Below are positions 1 through 10,649 of a stretch of 64,000 nucleotides of DNA, one piece after another. Each line of letters opens with the position of its first letter. The stretch's first letter is position 1. Position numbers and translations under genes: made by a program. The notes under the pieces were generated by a model. That model saw only the letters and a program-made list of their open reading frames with translations, searched no databases and had not been told where the DNA came from. This stretch comes from Gonatopus flavifemur (Eukaryota; Arthropoda; Insecta; Hymenoptera; Dryinidae), in assembly GCA_018340375.1 (NCBI GenBank), contig JAFFJZ010000080.1, forward strand, positions 248,001 to 312,000, written 5' to 3'.

Positions 1-22
1 AGAAGGATTGTTAACCACTACA

Positions 23-310
23 TCACACATGTTCCTCAATTCCTCCATTGGAGGTATTCCAGTTGAACTCCATATTCCTGGTATCAAAATGAATAGAGTG
101 GGATTCATATAATAATTTTGCATCTTCAAAATCTGTAATGAGAGATGGAAGTTCAATAAAATCTATGATTTCCGATTCTGAGGAATATGAGTTCAATTGA
201 TAATAATAATAAGAGAAACTCACCTGATAATTGAGTATTCCCTTGATGGAGAAGTAAAATGTTTTAATGAATGAGCTCATCTGTCTCTCCAAACCGTTTA
301 TATACTCCAT
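23..310 (-). CDS. Hypothetical 95-aa ORF downstream of type I PolB
   Basis: Open reading frame of 95 codons with its own stop, on the same strand as the polymerase gene that ends at 455 and separated from it by 144 bases. It is rich in Ile, Ser, Tyr and Phe. I see no transmembrane stretch, zinc ligand pattern or family motif. Its position suggests another gene of the same Polinton-like element, which would continue beyond the left edge, but this is inference. It could equally be a chance ORF in AT-rich DNA. Confidence 0.25.
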   Translation of the reverse strand: MEYINGLERQMSSFIKTFYFSIKGILNYQVSFSYYYYQLNSYSSESEIIDFIELPSLITDFEDAKLLYESHSIHFDTRNMEFNWNTSNGGIEEHV

Positions 311-454
311 ATTGTTTATAAAAGTTACCCCTACACACCCTATGCATGTGAATCAGAAGATTCTCGAACAGAGGCATTTTGAACGTTTCAGAATTTATCC
401 TTTTCTTTCCTTCTTGTCAACCTGATACTTCCGATATCTTTCGAGATAGAGGAT

Positions 455-3400
455 TCATTTCTTGAAACCCCAAGGTAAGGTGTCAGTTATCCCACGAATC
501 AATACTCTTTTATCATCTTCCCAGCTGAGTGCAATCTTATTTTGTCTAATAGTATATACTTCATGTTTTCTGCTTCGAATTAAATTTTGAGGCTTCTTTA
601 CTTTGAGATAAGAGAAAAGACATTCTTGAGATTCATTGAATGTTACTTCGTTCAAAGCAGAACTTTTAACTCGCTTTGATTTCTTTTTTTCCCCCTCACC
701 TAAAACTTTAAATGTATATGATTTTGATCTCAATCCAACAAACTCTGTCATGATTCTACCATTATTTTCATCTCCCATCAAACCAACCACTTTGTTATTC
801 AGTTGGAGTATACCATGAACATTATTTACAGAATAGTCAGCGGTATCAAATTTTCCGGAATCTCGTTTAATGTACTCGTATATATCAGGCACAATTATAT
901 GATATATCAAACTATCTGTATCTGTATGAAGCAATTCTGCTTTCTCCCCAAAATTTTTCTCAATTTAATTATAATTAAAATCATAAATATATATTTTTGA
1001 TACATCGAGAACGGTGAATCCTATGTAAATGGGTTTATCGAACTTCACTTTTACTCGATCAAGCTCAATTATAACCATATTCTCTTCAAATATAGTACAG
1101 CTATTGAAGTTCGGTCTCGCGATTAGAGCTTTTGCCCCAAATCTACCCTCCCACTGTGTAACCAATCTTACATCCTTGTATTCCCTAACATTTCCCATTG
1201 TTTTTCCGGACACAGAATTATTCATGAGTTTGTAGAAGTTTTTCTGAAATTCATTAGTAGACTTTTTCCTCAATTCTGTGTTCAGGTTAATGTATTCTCT
1301 GAGCCATGATTTCTGATTGAATTTCAATATTCTATGTATTCTCAATATTTTCATACCTAAGTTCAAATACTGCTTCAAATTACGATAATGTACCACATAA
1401 TGCGTTTCTGGTAATAAATTCGTTACTAATTTAGGAATTTTACAGTCGGGAAGAGGAGGCACGAAATATTCTGGGCATAATGGAAGATCCTTATGTAATT
1501 CATGCAATTCCTCAGGATATACAAGATCAACTTCGAGCATATATCCAACTGGTGAATCGTCTGAGATACTATGAACATTGAATTCATTCTGGAGATTTTC
1601 TTCCCACATGAAATCACTGAATGGTGAAAATTCATTCATAGCTGCACCATATTGATTATTGAGATCAAAATACATGAGATAAGACTCCAATATATTCATA
1701 TCGAAATCGGAACCCATATATCTGTTATTAGACTTCCCATATCGATTTGAACACTGTGATATACCACCTCTCATACCTTTTTCAATGAACAATATCATTT
1801 CAATGTCTGTCAATGAATCTAATTCAATCCCTGTCATTCTGAACATAGCATCAAAAGCAAGGCAAGGTGATGTATAATAATGTAAAGGATCTAAATTATA
1901 TGTGGAGAAACAATTATACCTAAAATTTTCGAAGATATCCGCTAAATGGCAGACATCAGTCCTTAAGTATAAATCAGAATATTCGCCTAATGTCTTTATA
2001 TTGAAAGTATTCCAAACATTACAAGCGTGCACATAATCTTCTTCAGGAATATTCGAACCATTCAGTTGAGAATGAAAAGCTGTTTTTGTAGGTAATTGTG
2101 TTTCGTTCAATTTTTGTATACTATCAATGTATTCATCAGGAAATACACCTTTTCTGATCAACAAATTGAATTCATTCATAGTTTCACTGTATTTCAATGT
2201 AATTTGTTTATCTTCATTTTGTAAATAAGAAGGCAATTTTTCGATACTATTTGGAATGACGCGGAAAGAATCTATGAATCTAAGCTTTACATTTGTTCCA
2301 TTTACGTGTTTCGTGAAGGAGATGTACGTTTCTTTATCAACAGGTAACAATGTGATCTGACCTCCGAAAACAGTGGTAAGAGCTTTGATGAAGAAGTGTG
2401 AATCATAGCCTGATGGATTGTGAAAGACTACTGGAACTACATGAGAAACCTTGTAATTAATATTACATTCTCGATGTGCAGCACCACGATATTTTCCAGT
2501 GAAATGACAATGATCATGATGTTTAACATCATCAGTTTTAAAGACTTTCTCACATATGTGACACATTTGAGCTGAATGAAAATCTTGTTGTTGTTTTATC
2601 GTTAATGATTCCATAGGTATGATTCTTCCAAAATGAACATCGATTTGTTTAGCTAAGATTTCTAACTGTTTCACAAAATATTCTATGCAATCTTTTCCCC
2701 TGTAAGTATTGATTTTCGAAAGTGAGTCATCGAAATCACATTTCAAGTAAAAAGCAACGCTATGAGGAATATGCTTTTGATACGCTACTGAATTATACAT
2801 ATCTTCATCTGTCTCTGACGAGTGTACTTTTGTAACAGGTTTTAAGAAGCATTCGATGTCAGCATAAACAACAAACGGAACCATCTCTTTATGTTTATGA
2901 TTTCTGAATTTCAAGGTATTATCACCTACTTTTGGTAATATTATTTTACATTTATTTATCTTTTCACAGTCTGATCTATGATTCAAAAAAGATTCTTCCA
3001 TTTTGAAATGGCATGAGCATCGATCACACACAAAAATTTAATGCTCATTCTTTGTTACTTGTGTACTTATTAACCGAGAAAGATTATTAATTAAAGCAAA
3101 GTGATATATCATTTCCCTTTCATCATAATATTCAATTTCAGGATTTTCTATTATGAGAAGGTGTGTTACTGGCTTCTCTGACTTTGCGATCTGAGTGAAA
3201 TATACAGGTACAATGTCTTTCCTCTTACTATTCTCAATCTCATCTGTTCCATAAATATTTATGTTTAACCCGTTCAATATTTCGAATTTTCTTATATCTT
3301 CTAAACTGATTGGGAAGTTGATATTCTCAAATTTCAATTCTGTGGCAAAATGTGGATAAGATCGGGTTTCTGAAACATGAGTTTTTGCAGGATGAAGAGC

Positions 3401-4015
3401 CGCCATCACAGACCAGAGGAAACAGTACGAATCATTGTTTTGAATGTTTATAACAGCTTCTTTCTTTTTTATATATTCAGGTAAATCAATGAAAGTTGAT
3501 GAACCAGTTTGAAATGGTGCATATCTATTAAAATTCACACTCAAGTTGATTATTTCAATCAATGACCATCCTGATTTATTCCTCTGGAACTCTTCAACTC
3601 TAACTAAAATTTCTTCTTCCACATAATCTTGAAACCAGACATTGAGATCTGTTGTTGGAAGAATGATACTGATTTTTGTATTGAAAAATTTATTTTCTCC
3701 AATCATTGAATCTGCTTGCAAAGTTTGAAATTTACCAGCTAAAATCACGTTCACTTTCAAATTACCATCTTTTTCTAAGACATTTCTCAACCGTGAGATG
3801 ATCATTGATTTGGCATCATTGAGGAAGTATTTTAAATCTTTATGCTTCAAATTTATTATAGACCCCGATCTTATTCTCCATTCGAAAGCTGTTTGTAAAT
3901 CAACCCAACATATTCTGTCTGTCTTCTTATTTATATCACCAGCTCCTCTCTTCTGCAAATTCCTAATTTTTCTATTGAGTGATGTCAACAATCCTATCGT
4001 TGTCAGGATCTTCAT
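455..4015 (-). pseudogene. Type I family-B DNA polymerase of a Polinton-like element, interrupted by stops
   Basis: Replicative polymerase of the protein-primed/viral PolB type. One reading frame runs from 4015 to 455, broken only by TAA at 3038-3040 and 965-967. The first segment (325 aa) has a Cys198 (NNDSYCFLW) and a His305 (HFALINNL), an OTU-like arrangement. The second segment (688 aa) starts with a CxxC-H-C zinc finger (residues 2-22). It continues with ExoI YADIE (Asp58, Glu60), a Cys/His insertion like recombination endonuclease VII (about 157-190), ExoII SGYDSHF (Asp210), ExoIII TDVCHLADIF (Asp359), palm motif A FDLNNQYG (Asp456) and motif B KLMNNSVSGK (about 601-610). Motif C HTDTDS lies in the last 159-aa segment, just after the second stop. 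All catalytic residues are present. In motif B the usual aromatic before Gly is Ser. The frame is intact apart from the stops, which suggests recent inactivation. The assignment is firm; the host element is not delimited. Confidence 0.9.
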
Positions 4016-4249
4016 TTATTCACCAACTGATGCATTTTTCTTCAGCTTTAATATTTTGTTCAACAATCTAATATTTTGATTTCCTAATCTCATCCACTCA
4101 CGTATTATATTCACTGATGATTGATGATTTAGAACCCTGTGAGCTCCTCTCATGATATCGATGAGCGCTTTATAATCTTTGAATGCATTTTGATCTTCGT
4201 CACTGTTTGAATTCACACTTTGAACATTCACTTCCATAAACTGTATCAC
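4016..4249 (-). CDS. 77-aa ORF immediately upstream of, and in frame with, type I PolB
   Basis: This 77-aa frame ends with TAA directly abutting the ATG of the polymerase frame at 4015 (zero spacing) and is in the same register. It is therefore either a short separate upstream gene or the true N-terminus of the polymerase, cut off by another TAA (4016-4018). It is hydrophilic, with acidic residues near the start and a Lys-rich end, and contains a region (about 38-66) that could form an amphipathic helix. No domain is recognised. Since the two downstream interruptions are also in-frame TAA codons, the extension reading is attractive, but this is inference. Confidence 0.45.
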   Translation of the reverse strand: MIQFMEVNVQSVNSNSDEDQNAFKDYKALIDIMRGAHRVLNHQSSVNIIREWMRLGNQNIRLLNKILKLKKNASVGE

Positions 4250-4539
4250 ACAGAAGAACTTGAAGTCTAAGATTTGAATAAAATATACTGATATAGAATC
4301 CGACCTTTTATAGTATTGTAATACTCACATTATATTTAGGATAAAATGATAGCGGTGTGTGATCAAAGGATGTGTAACAAAATCCTCGAGATATGAATCA
4401 AATGGTGAAAACGAGGTGTCGACTTCTGAGGAATAATGTACAACGTAATAGGGATGATATGAGACAAAATATTGGGGAGGGGGGGGAGGACCTGCATAAA
4501 ACGCATAATATGATATATGATTTCTGAATTTCTTAGAAT

Positions 4540-4880
4540 CATGCAACATGACACCATTTGAAGAGTTCTATGTAATATGATCTCGTGTTGTAAACAATTC
4601 TTAAAATCTCATGTACCATGATATCATTGTTATCATTCTCAGAATTCTGTGTGATATAACATGATACGAGTTCTCATAAACCTGCGTAATATGGTATCAT
4701 TCCCCAGAATCTTGTAATATGACACCACTGAAAGGATCCAGTGATCACATTTCGTAAATAATTCTTAGAATCTCATGTACCTTGATATCATTTTTCGAGA
4801 AATTCTCAGAATTCTGTGTAATATGAGCCCTTTCTGTAAACAATTCCCAGAACTCCATGTAACCCTACACCATGTTGACA
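4540..4880. repeat. Degenerate tandem-like repeats built on 'ATCTCATGTACC-TGATATCATT'
   Basis: Short phrases recur with variation. Examples are AATCTCATGTACC followed by TGATATCATT at about 4606-4626 and again at about 4769-4790, and TCAGAATTCTGTGTRATAT at about 4640 and 4807. The spacing between the longest matches is about 165 bases, with shorter sub-repeats inside. No ORF or terminal repeat structure is evident. Confidence 0.4.
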
Positions 4881-4889
4881 TGTAGTATG

Positions 4890-5690
4890 ACGTCATTCTT
4901 TTGGTCACACAGGCACACACGCATACTAGCTCACCCTCACACGGACATGCACTAATATTAATCGGTTCAGAACCGGCCTTATATAACTACTGACGCACCT
5001 AGCAAGAGGCAGAGGGAGCAGTTATTCCCTCTCCTAGAAGCTGAATCTTGCACTTCATTTTGACCTTCCTCTCGCGCTCTTCTCCACCCTCAGCCTACAA
5101 ATTTCAAATTCACCCATTTTTCCGCACACAAAATTTAACATAAAAACTTGCATCTTTTCACTTATTGAATCGCTACTTATCCATCCGTTCATACTAAAGT
5201 TGCCCTATTCAAAGGTGGTGACGTTGAAACTCATACTTCTTTTAAATTTCGCATGTTCCAAATACTCAGGCTAATTCTGTTGTAGGCTGAGGATTAACTA
5301 GCATGATCTGTTTACAAGTAGGCTCTTGGATCATGGTATCAAGAGAGGATTGTTACAACTACGTGTTTTTGAATATAACATCATCCGCATTGACCCTCCC
5401 AGTCTCGGATGAAAGAATAGATCCAGATCGAAATAGTCCTTCTAAATCATATTTGGAGGGTTTAGTGGTAGCGGTTATTCACCGTGAAAAATAATCGAAA
5501 TTTTTCTGTATACATTGATCTGAAAATTACAATCACTGATTAGGAAATCAGTTTCCGGTATAATTGTATCGAATTTCCCATAAATTCATCTAAAAATTCC
5601 AAACTTTATGGGATTTTCCACTATTTCAAAGTGAATTCCCGGATAAGTCTGGAAAATTCTGAACGCTTGCATGTGGTAATTACTCCACAT
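4890..5690. other. No gene recognised
   Basis: This stretch has no long ORF with recognisable motifs, no clear inverted or tandem repeat and no RNA gene that I can support. A 63-codon frame at 5303-5494 has no family features. Confidence 0.4.
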
Positions 5691-5699
5691 CAATATATA

Positions 5700-5908
5700 C
5701 AGTAGCGCTCAAATCAATTGGAACACCAGGGAAATTACTACAATTTTTACATGACACACAGTTTATAAACCAAAAAAGCTACAAACATTATCCCAATAAT
5801 TAATATGTCCTCCTTTGTACTTGAAAACCCAGTTAGCAGTGGTGCCAACTGTCGTACAGCAGAAAGAGCACAATTCATCTGGTGTTCCAATTAAGTTGAG
5901 CGCTACTG
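5700..5908. mobile_element. 209-bp MITE with Tc1-like ends
   Basis: Terminal inverted repeats of about 30 bases begin CAGTAGCGCTCAA and extend into TTGGAACACCA. The copies end at 5908 and start at 5700 and are flanked by TA on both sides (5698-5699 and 5909-5910). TA duplication and a CAGT start fit the Tc1/mariner superfamily. No coding capacity, so it is non-autonomous. Confidence 0.85.
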
Positions 5909-6007
5909 TAGGAATTTTCTCACAGAAATTTTTCACAGTGGTGGCAAAGCTTTTTCCCCATGGAAAGTATATCATGTTTTGAATGATATCAATCTAATAT
6001 ACATTAT

Positions 6008-6142
6008 GGGTGCGTGACCTTTGTCGAACCGAATTTTTCGTAAACAAAGTATGTCAAGTTTCGATGGATGTTCTATAGGAATCAATAGAATCTAGACATG
6101 TTTCGTACAGAAAAACTTCGGTTCGACATTGTTCGCACAGCC
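6008..6142. mobile_element. Small MITE-like palindrome (~135 bp)
   Basis: The left end (GGGTGCGTGACC, then TTGTCGAACCGAA) is the imperfect reverse complement of the right end (TTCGGTTCGACATTGTTCGCACAGCC). The repeats are about 26 bases with a few mismatches around a ~80-base centre. A target duplication could not be fixed. GG-rich ends could fit PIF/Harbinger, but the superfamily is a guess. Confidence 0.6.
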
Positions 6143-6152
6143 TTAGAATGTA

Positions 6153-7809
6153 TGTTTTGTCAAAATCAATTCTATTCAGAACTGTCATCACTAACAAGTG
6201 AGTAATATTCGGTTACTCAATGTAGTCATTATATCGCATCATCAAATTTTTGAAATCCTAGGAATCAAGCCTACCTCTCAATCCTAATACAAGTATGTCT
6301 CAACATGCAGCACTCAATCTCATCAGAATTTGAACTGGAAAACAATACGTTTTCCAATCTAACTATTTGGTTTCTTTTGGATCTTTCTTTTTATAGACAC
6401 AGTATCTAGTTTCGATACACTTTTGATTAAAGTTTGGGACATTTTCTATGAGAACAAGTTGATTTTATCAAAAATCAATATTACTAGGTTGAGGATGCCA
6501 AAACGAATGAATTTTAACTGGAAACCATAGATTCTCTTCACAAGTAACAGAAATTTCAGTTGGAAAATAGATATGTTCACTTCCAGCTGCATAAAGAGTA
6601 AAACTCTGCTTCAAGAAACTCAGAGGATATATAATCCATCCATGTGCCACATGTCAGCCACATATCATTTCTACCAAAGGATTCCCAGCATGTATGTACC
6701 ATGGGGCTCACTCCAGTCCAGCATAGACCCCATCCTGCCAATATGGGCTCAAAACTGGGCCAGAGTAGGTCAGAGTTCATACAAACTAGGGATGTAAAGA
6801 TTGTGTAAATACTTTATCCTATTAGATACTTGACAGTCACTAAATCGGAAGATCTTCATGGGCTTATATCATTTTCTCTTGAATCACATACATTCATCGT
6901 TAAGATGAATAAGTGTCCCCTTAAAATGAGCAAATATTTGGTCGAAAAGAAATATTCATAACCTTGGGAAAATCACACTTGCTATATGCATACAAAGTGA
7001 ATGAAATGTGTATAACTTATGCAGTTGAATTATGATATAACTTTTAGTTGAGTGCTCCTGAAAAAATGTTTCTGCATACTAATCATAATTTAGAACAGAA
7101 TTTGGAACAGGGGACAATTTGGAAGAAAGATTTACTGTAACAGCTGCTACGGAAAGCATTGCATCTTGATTCACATTATCACAAATCTTGTGGATTGCCA
7201 TCAAAAAATTGACTCATGTTCAATCTAGAACATTCTATAGAAATTCTCAAAAAACCTAATCGAACATTTTTCATTTTGTAAAGTAGGTTGAAATAGCTTT
7301 GAAATTTCGAAAAATTTTTGAATCGTTTTATATTCTATAGAAATTTCAAACAATTATAACCAACCCCCCGTATAATTCTTATATAATTCATATTCAACCA
7401 TGGATTGTTTTACAAATCTTCATCCAAGAGACTGGATCAAACTCTTTCATTCGGGATTACTCAGACAGCACAACAGGTTAAGATGAGCTTGGAATGAATA
7501 TCTTCGCTCGCATCTTGAACGATTCGGATATCCGGAGATGTATGAAAAGGCACTCACCGGCTTCCTACTCAACTGAAAAAATTTTGATGACGAGGATTTG
7601 GACGACTGTCCTGGTAAAAATGAAGCCTGGGAGCGCGATGAAAGGGTGAGCTAAGAGTCATTTAAGTGTATCGGAGAGTCGCTTAAGGTAGTTCTCTAGC
7701 AATATTCAGGATTATATTAAAGGAATTATTCTCAAGTACAGAACTAAGGCCGAAGGAATTCGATCATCATATTTGCCGAGGCTTATATTCGTATTTATGA
7801 TGAAAAAAA
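6153..7809. other. No gene recognised
   Basis: AT-rich sequence without a supported gene. The overlapping frames at 6573-6797 (+) and 6577-6780 (-) are short, lack motifs and oppose each other, so I regard them as chance ORFs. No tandem array or inverted repeat stands out. Confidence 0.4.
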
Positions 7810-7811
7810 CA

Positions 7812-8222
7812 ACCGACTCGAAGTATAAACAAACAAGTTTGTAACAACCACACGAAATTTTTCATAGTTCTTTTTTTGGAAAATTTTTTGTTTCAATGCG
7901 TTTATGATTTATGGGGGCTCATTTTATCCCTTGTGAGTTTGAAAAACCATCACCGTAGAAATTTTTCATATATGTAATTCTTAAAATGATTACTCGCATT
8001 TGTGTGTAATTAGTAAAATACATTTGCACAAGCAAAAATGTATGACAGTGTTCTGATGATGGGATATGAAAAATCTCTAAGGTAAAGGTTGTTCAAATCT
8101 CACAAGGAACAAAATGAGTTCTCGTGAATCATGGACGAATTGGAAATAAAAATTTTTTAAGAGAAATATGGAAAAGTTTGGGTGATTGTCACAAAGTTGT
8201 TTGTTTATACTTCGAGTTGGTC
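7812..8222. mobile_element. MITE-like element, ~410 bp
   Basis: An inverted repeat of about 24 bases lies at both ends: ACTCGAAGTATAAACAAACAA near 7815 and its reverse complement ending near 8218, preceded and followed by CC/GG. The interior also has opposed GTTTGTAACAA and TTGTGAC segments and no coding capacity. The size suggests a non-autonomous DNA transposon; the exact ends and target duplication are unclear. Confidence 0.6.
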
Positions 8223-9094
8223 CCCTAATGAATAACGATTTCTCAAATTTGATTTCATCCATTGCGTCATTGCGTAATTTGAGTCATCTAGGCGTGAATT
8301 GAGGATAAATTGAAACATTTTAACGCCTTATTTGTCTCAATAACTACTTCTTACACTTTTGGATCCTTCCTAATGTGCAGTTGTTATAACGCCAACCAGC
8401 TTCTGAAGAGCGTTCGGATGCAAAGAAGCTTACACGGTAAACACGGTTGCTCTTTGTAAGATCATAATTCTTTTTTTTTCATTTCATCCCAGACTTGGAT
8501 TCAGCACCCTCGAAAACACCTAAAACCCATGTGTTATATGAATCACAAATGCGAGAACGATGTAATTCACGTCCTCTGAATTGGATCCACCGTCTTGAAA
8601 TCATTGTTCGACGTCAAATTCGGATGCAGCACCATCGGAAACCCCTGGACCTCATGTTTCATATGGATCAGACAATAAATGCAAAAATTCCAAACCAAAT
8701 TCCCTTTCGCCATATCGGATCCATCATCTCGAATTTGTTTTCTGACTTCAGATTTGGATTCAGCACCCTCGAAAATCCCTGAAACCCGTGTTTCATATGC
8801 ATCTGTTCCTTGAGGCCAGAACAGCGTTGCCAGCCTCCTGTTTTCTTCCGATGGATCAGCATACCACGTACAGCTGTTGAATGGAACGGCCAATGACGGA
8901 GGTAGAAGAAAGCATGAGCTGGCATCCCTGGGCCAGAACAACGGTATTTACGTCCACGATATTGGATTGGGCATCTTTTTGATTCAGATTTTTGTTCTAT
9001 ATCCTCGAAAACCTTCAGGCCCCATGTTTCATGAAAATTCGTTCATGAACACAAAAATGCCTGTATTCACGTCTGCCACATTTGATCCACCATC

Positions 9095-9320
9095 ACTCAT
9101 TCATTCATTCATTCATTCCATTCATTCATTTCACTCATTAATTTCATTCAATCATTTTATTCATTCATTTTATTCATTCATTTCATCCATTCATTTCATT
9201 CATTCATTCCATTTATTCATTTCATTCATTAATTTCATTTATTAATTTCATTCATTAATTTCATTCATTAATTTCATTCATTCATTCCATTCATTCATTT
9301 CAATCATTCATTTCATGACG
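9095..9320. repeat. (TTCA)n/(ATTC)n microsatellite
   Basis: About 220 bases of TTCATTCATT-type repeats with interspersed TTCATTAATT variants. It creates a low-complexity Ser/His/Ile/Phe reading frame that is not a gene. Confidence 0.95.
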
Positions 9321-9788
9321 TCCATTTTCTGGCGTCAGTTTTGGATCCAGCACCTTCAGAAACACCTAGAATCTGTGTTTCATGAAAATCTGTCCATGAA
9401 CACAAGAATGAATGTATCCACGTCCGCAATTTGAAATCCGCCATCTTTAATTCGTTATATGACGTCAGAAATGGATTCCTCATCCTCAAAAACACCTAGG
9501 ACTCATGTTCCATAGGAATATGCCCATGAATGCCAAAACGACTTGATTCACGTCTGTCAAATTGGATCTGCCATCTTGTATCCTTCTTTTGACGTTAGAT
9601 CCGGATTCAGCCCCCTCGAAAACCCCTAGAACACGTTTTCCATTGGGACCCGTCCACAAATACAAAAATGAATAAATTCACGTTTGCCATATTGGATTCA
9701 CCATCTTGAATTCATTTTTTGACGTCAGATTCAAATTCAGCACTTCCGAAAACATCCAGAATCTGTGTTTCATACAAATCTGTCAATC

Positions 9789-10290
9789 CCCTGGTGAGAA
9801 TGGAAGTAAGAAGAAAGAGTGAACGAAGCGTATGCTGAAGGGTAACAGAAACGCTAATGGAAAGTATACGAAGCTTGAATGGAAAGGATACAAAGAGTAT
9901 GTGAAACGGGAATTGAAACAAAGAAAGCGGGAAAAATTCAATAAATCTAGACAAAAAAATTGAACCCTGTAATGAGAATCGAACCGGTGACTTTCACTAT
10001 GGTAGGGTCTTATCCACTGAGCCATGGATCGTCGTTGACATCGATCGCTGAAAGATGTTATTTGAAGTCAGAATAGGTATGACTCGCATACGCTCCATAT
10101 AACCTACTATTACGTTACATGAAGCATATGCGAAACGGGATCGGAAGTTTATGAAACGTATACAGAACGTATGATTTGATGACTTTCCAGCAAGCGGGTA
10201 TCATACGCTTCAGAAAGAGGGAGTTGAAACTTTTTTCGCTTGGTATACGTTTCCTTCTCGCTTTGTGTATACGCTTCATTTTCACCAGGG
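9789..10290. mobile_element. Palindrome-ended insertion within the tandem array
   Basis: Starts CCCTGGTGAGAATG and ends CATTTTCACCAGGG, a 14-base inverted repeat with one mismatch, bracketing about 500 bases unlike the surrounding repeat units. The interior has several CGTATAC/GTATACG motifs in both orientations and a tRNA-like block. Probably a non-autonomous element; class unknown. Confidence 0.5.
9966..10034 (-). other. tRNA-derived sequence (A and B box present)
   Basis: On the minus strand a TGGCTCAGTGG A-box-like block is followed about 30 bases later by the B-box GGTTCGATTC, with a T-run just downstream (toward 9955). The arms do not pair well enough for me to call a functional tRNA. 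It is best read as a pseudo-tRNA or the head of a tRNA-derived SINE inside the 9789-10290 insertion. Confidence 0.5.
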
Positions 10291-10620
10291 TCAACACAAA
10301 AATGACAATATTTACGTCCATTACATTGGATCTGCCATTTTGAATCCGTTTCATGACGTCTGATTTGGACTTCTAATCTTCACAAACACATACGACTCAT
10401 GTTTCTGAAAAGTATACCTATGAATGCCAAAACGACTGAATCCATGTCCGCCATATTGGATCCGGCATCTTGAATCAATTTTCCGACGTCATGGTGGGAT
10501 GAAGCATCCTCGAAAATCCTAGAACCCATATTTCATGATGATCTGTTGATTAATCCCAAAATGACGAAATTCACGTGCGGAATATTGAATCCGACATCTC
10601 GAATTTGTGTTTTGACGTCG

Positions 10621-10649
10621 CACAGTGTTGCGACTGGTGGACAAAATTC
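10621..10649 (+). repeat. Left Transib terminus, 12-RSS-like (7-13-9)
   Basis: Heptamer CACAGTG (10621-10627), a 13-base spacer, then ACAAAATTC (10641-10649), which matches 7 of 9 positions of the V(D)J nonamer ACAAAAACC. The heptamer matches the RSS consensus exactly. Known: Transib ends resemble RSS. Inferred: this end acts as a short-spacer transposase site. Confidence 0.75.

Larger units (their letters stand above)
8488..10620. repeat. Diverged ~130-bp tandem repeat array (left part)
   Basis: Units carry GCCATATTGGATCCGCCATCT, then TTGAATT, TGACGTCAGATT, CAGCACCCTCGAAAACCCC, CCATGTTTCAT, a short variable part and ACGTCC. The phrase CAGCACCCTCGAAAA or its variants recurs near 8502, 8627, 8765, 9348, 9610 and 10505, giving a period of about 125-135 bases. 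Units are strongly diverged. The array is interrupted by a (TTCA)n tract (9095-9320), by a palindromic element (9789-10290) and by the Transib element at 10621, and resumes at 14919. Confidence 0.8.

Noticed and set aside
8567..8941. 124-codon minus-strand frame over the tandem array
   Set aside because: It reads through diverged repeat units in an arbitrary frame and shows no conserved protein features.
9095..9320. Ser/His/Ile/Phe-rich protein-coding frames over the TTCA tract
   Set aside because: They are translations of a microsatellite and have no biological support.
8488..10620. CRISPR-like array
   Set aside because: Units are ~130 bp, strongly diverged and have no unique spacers; the context is eukaryotic.
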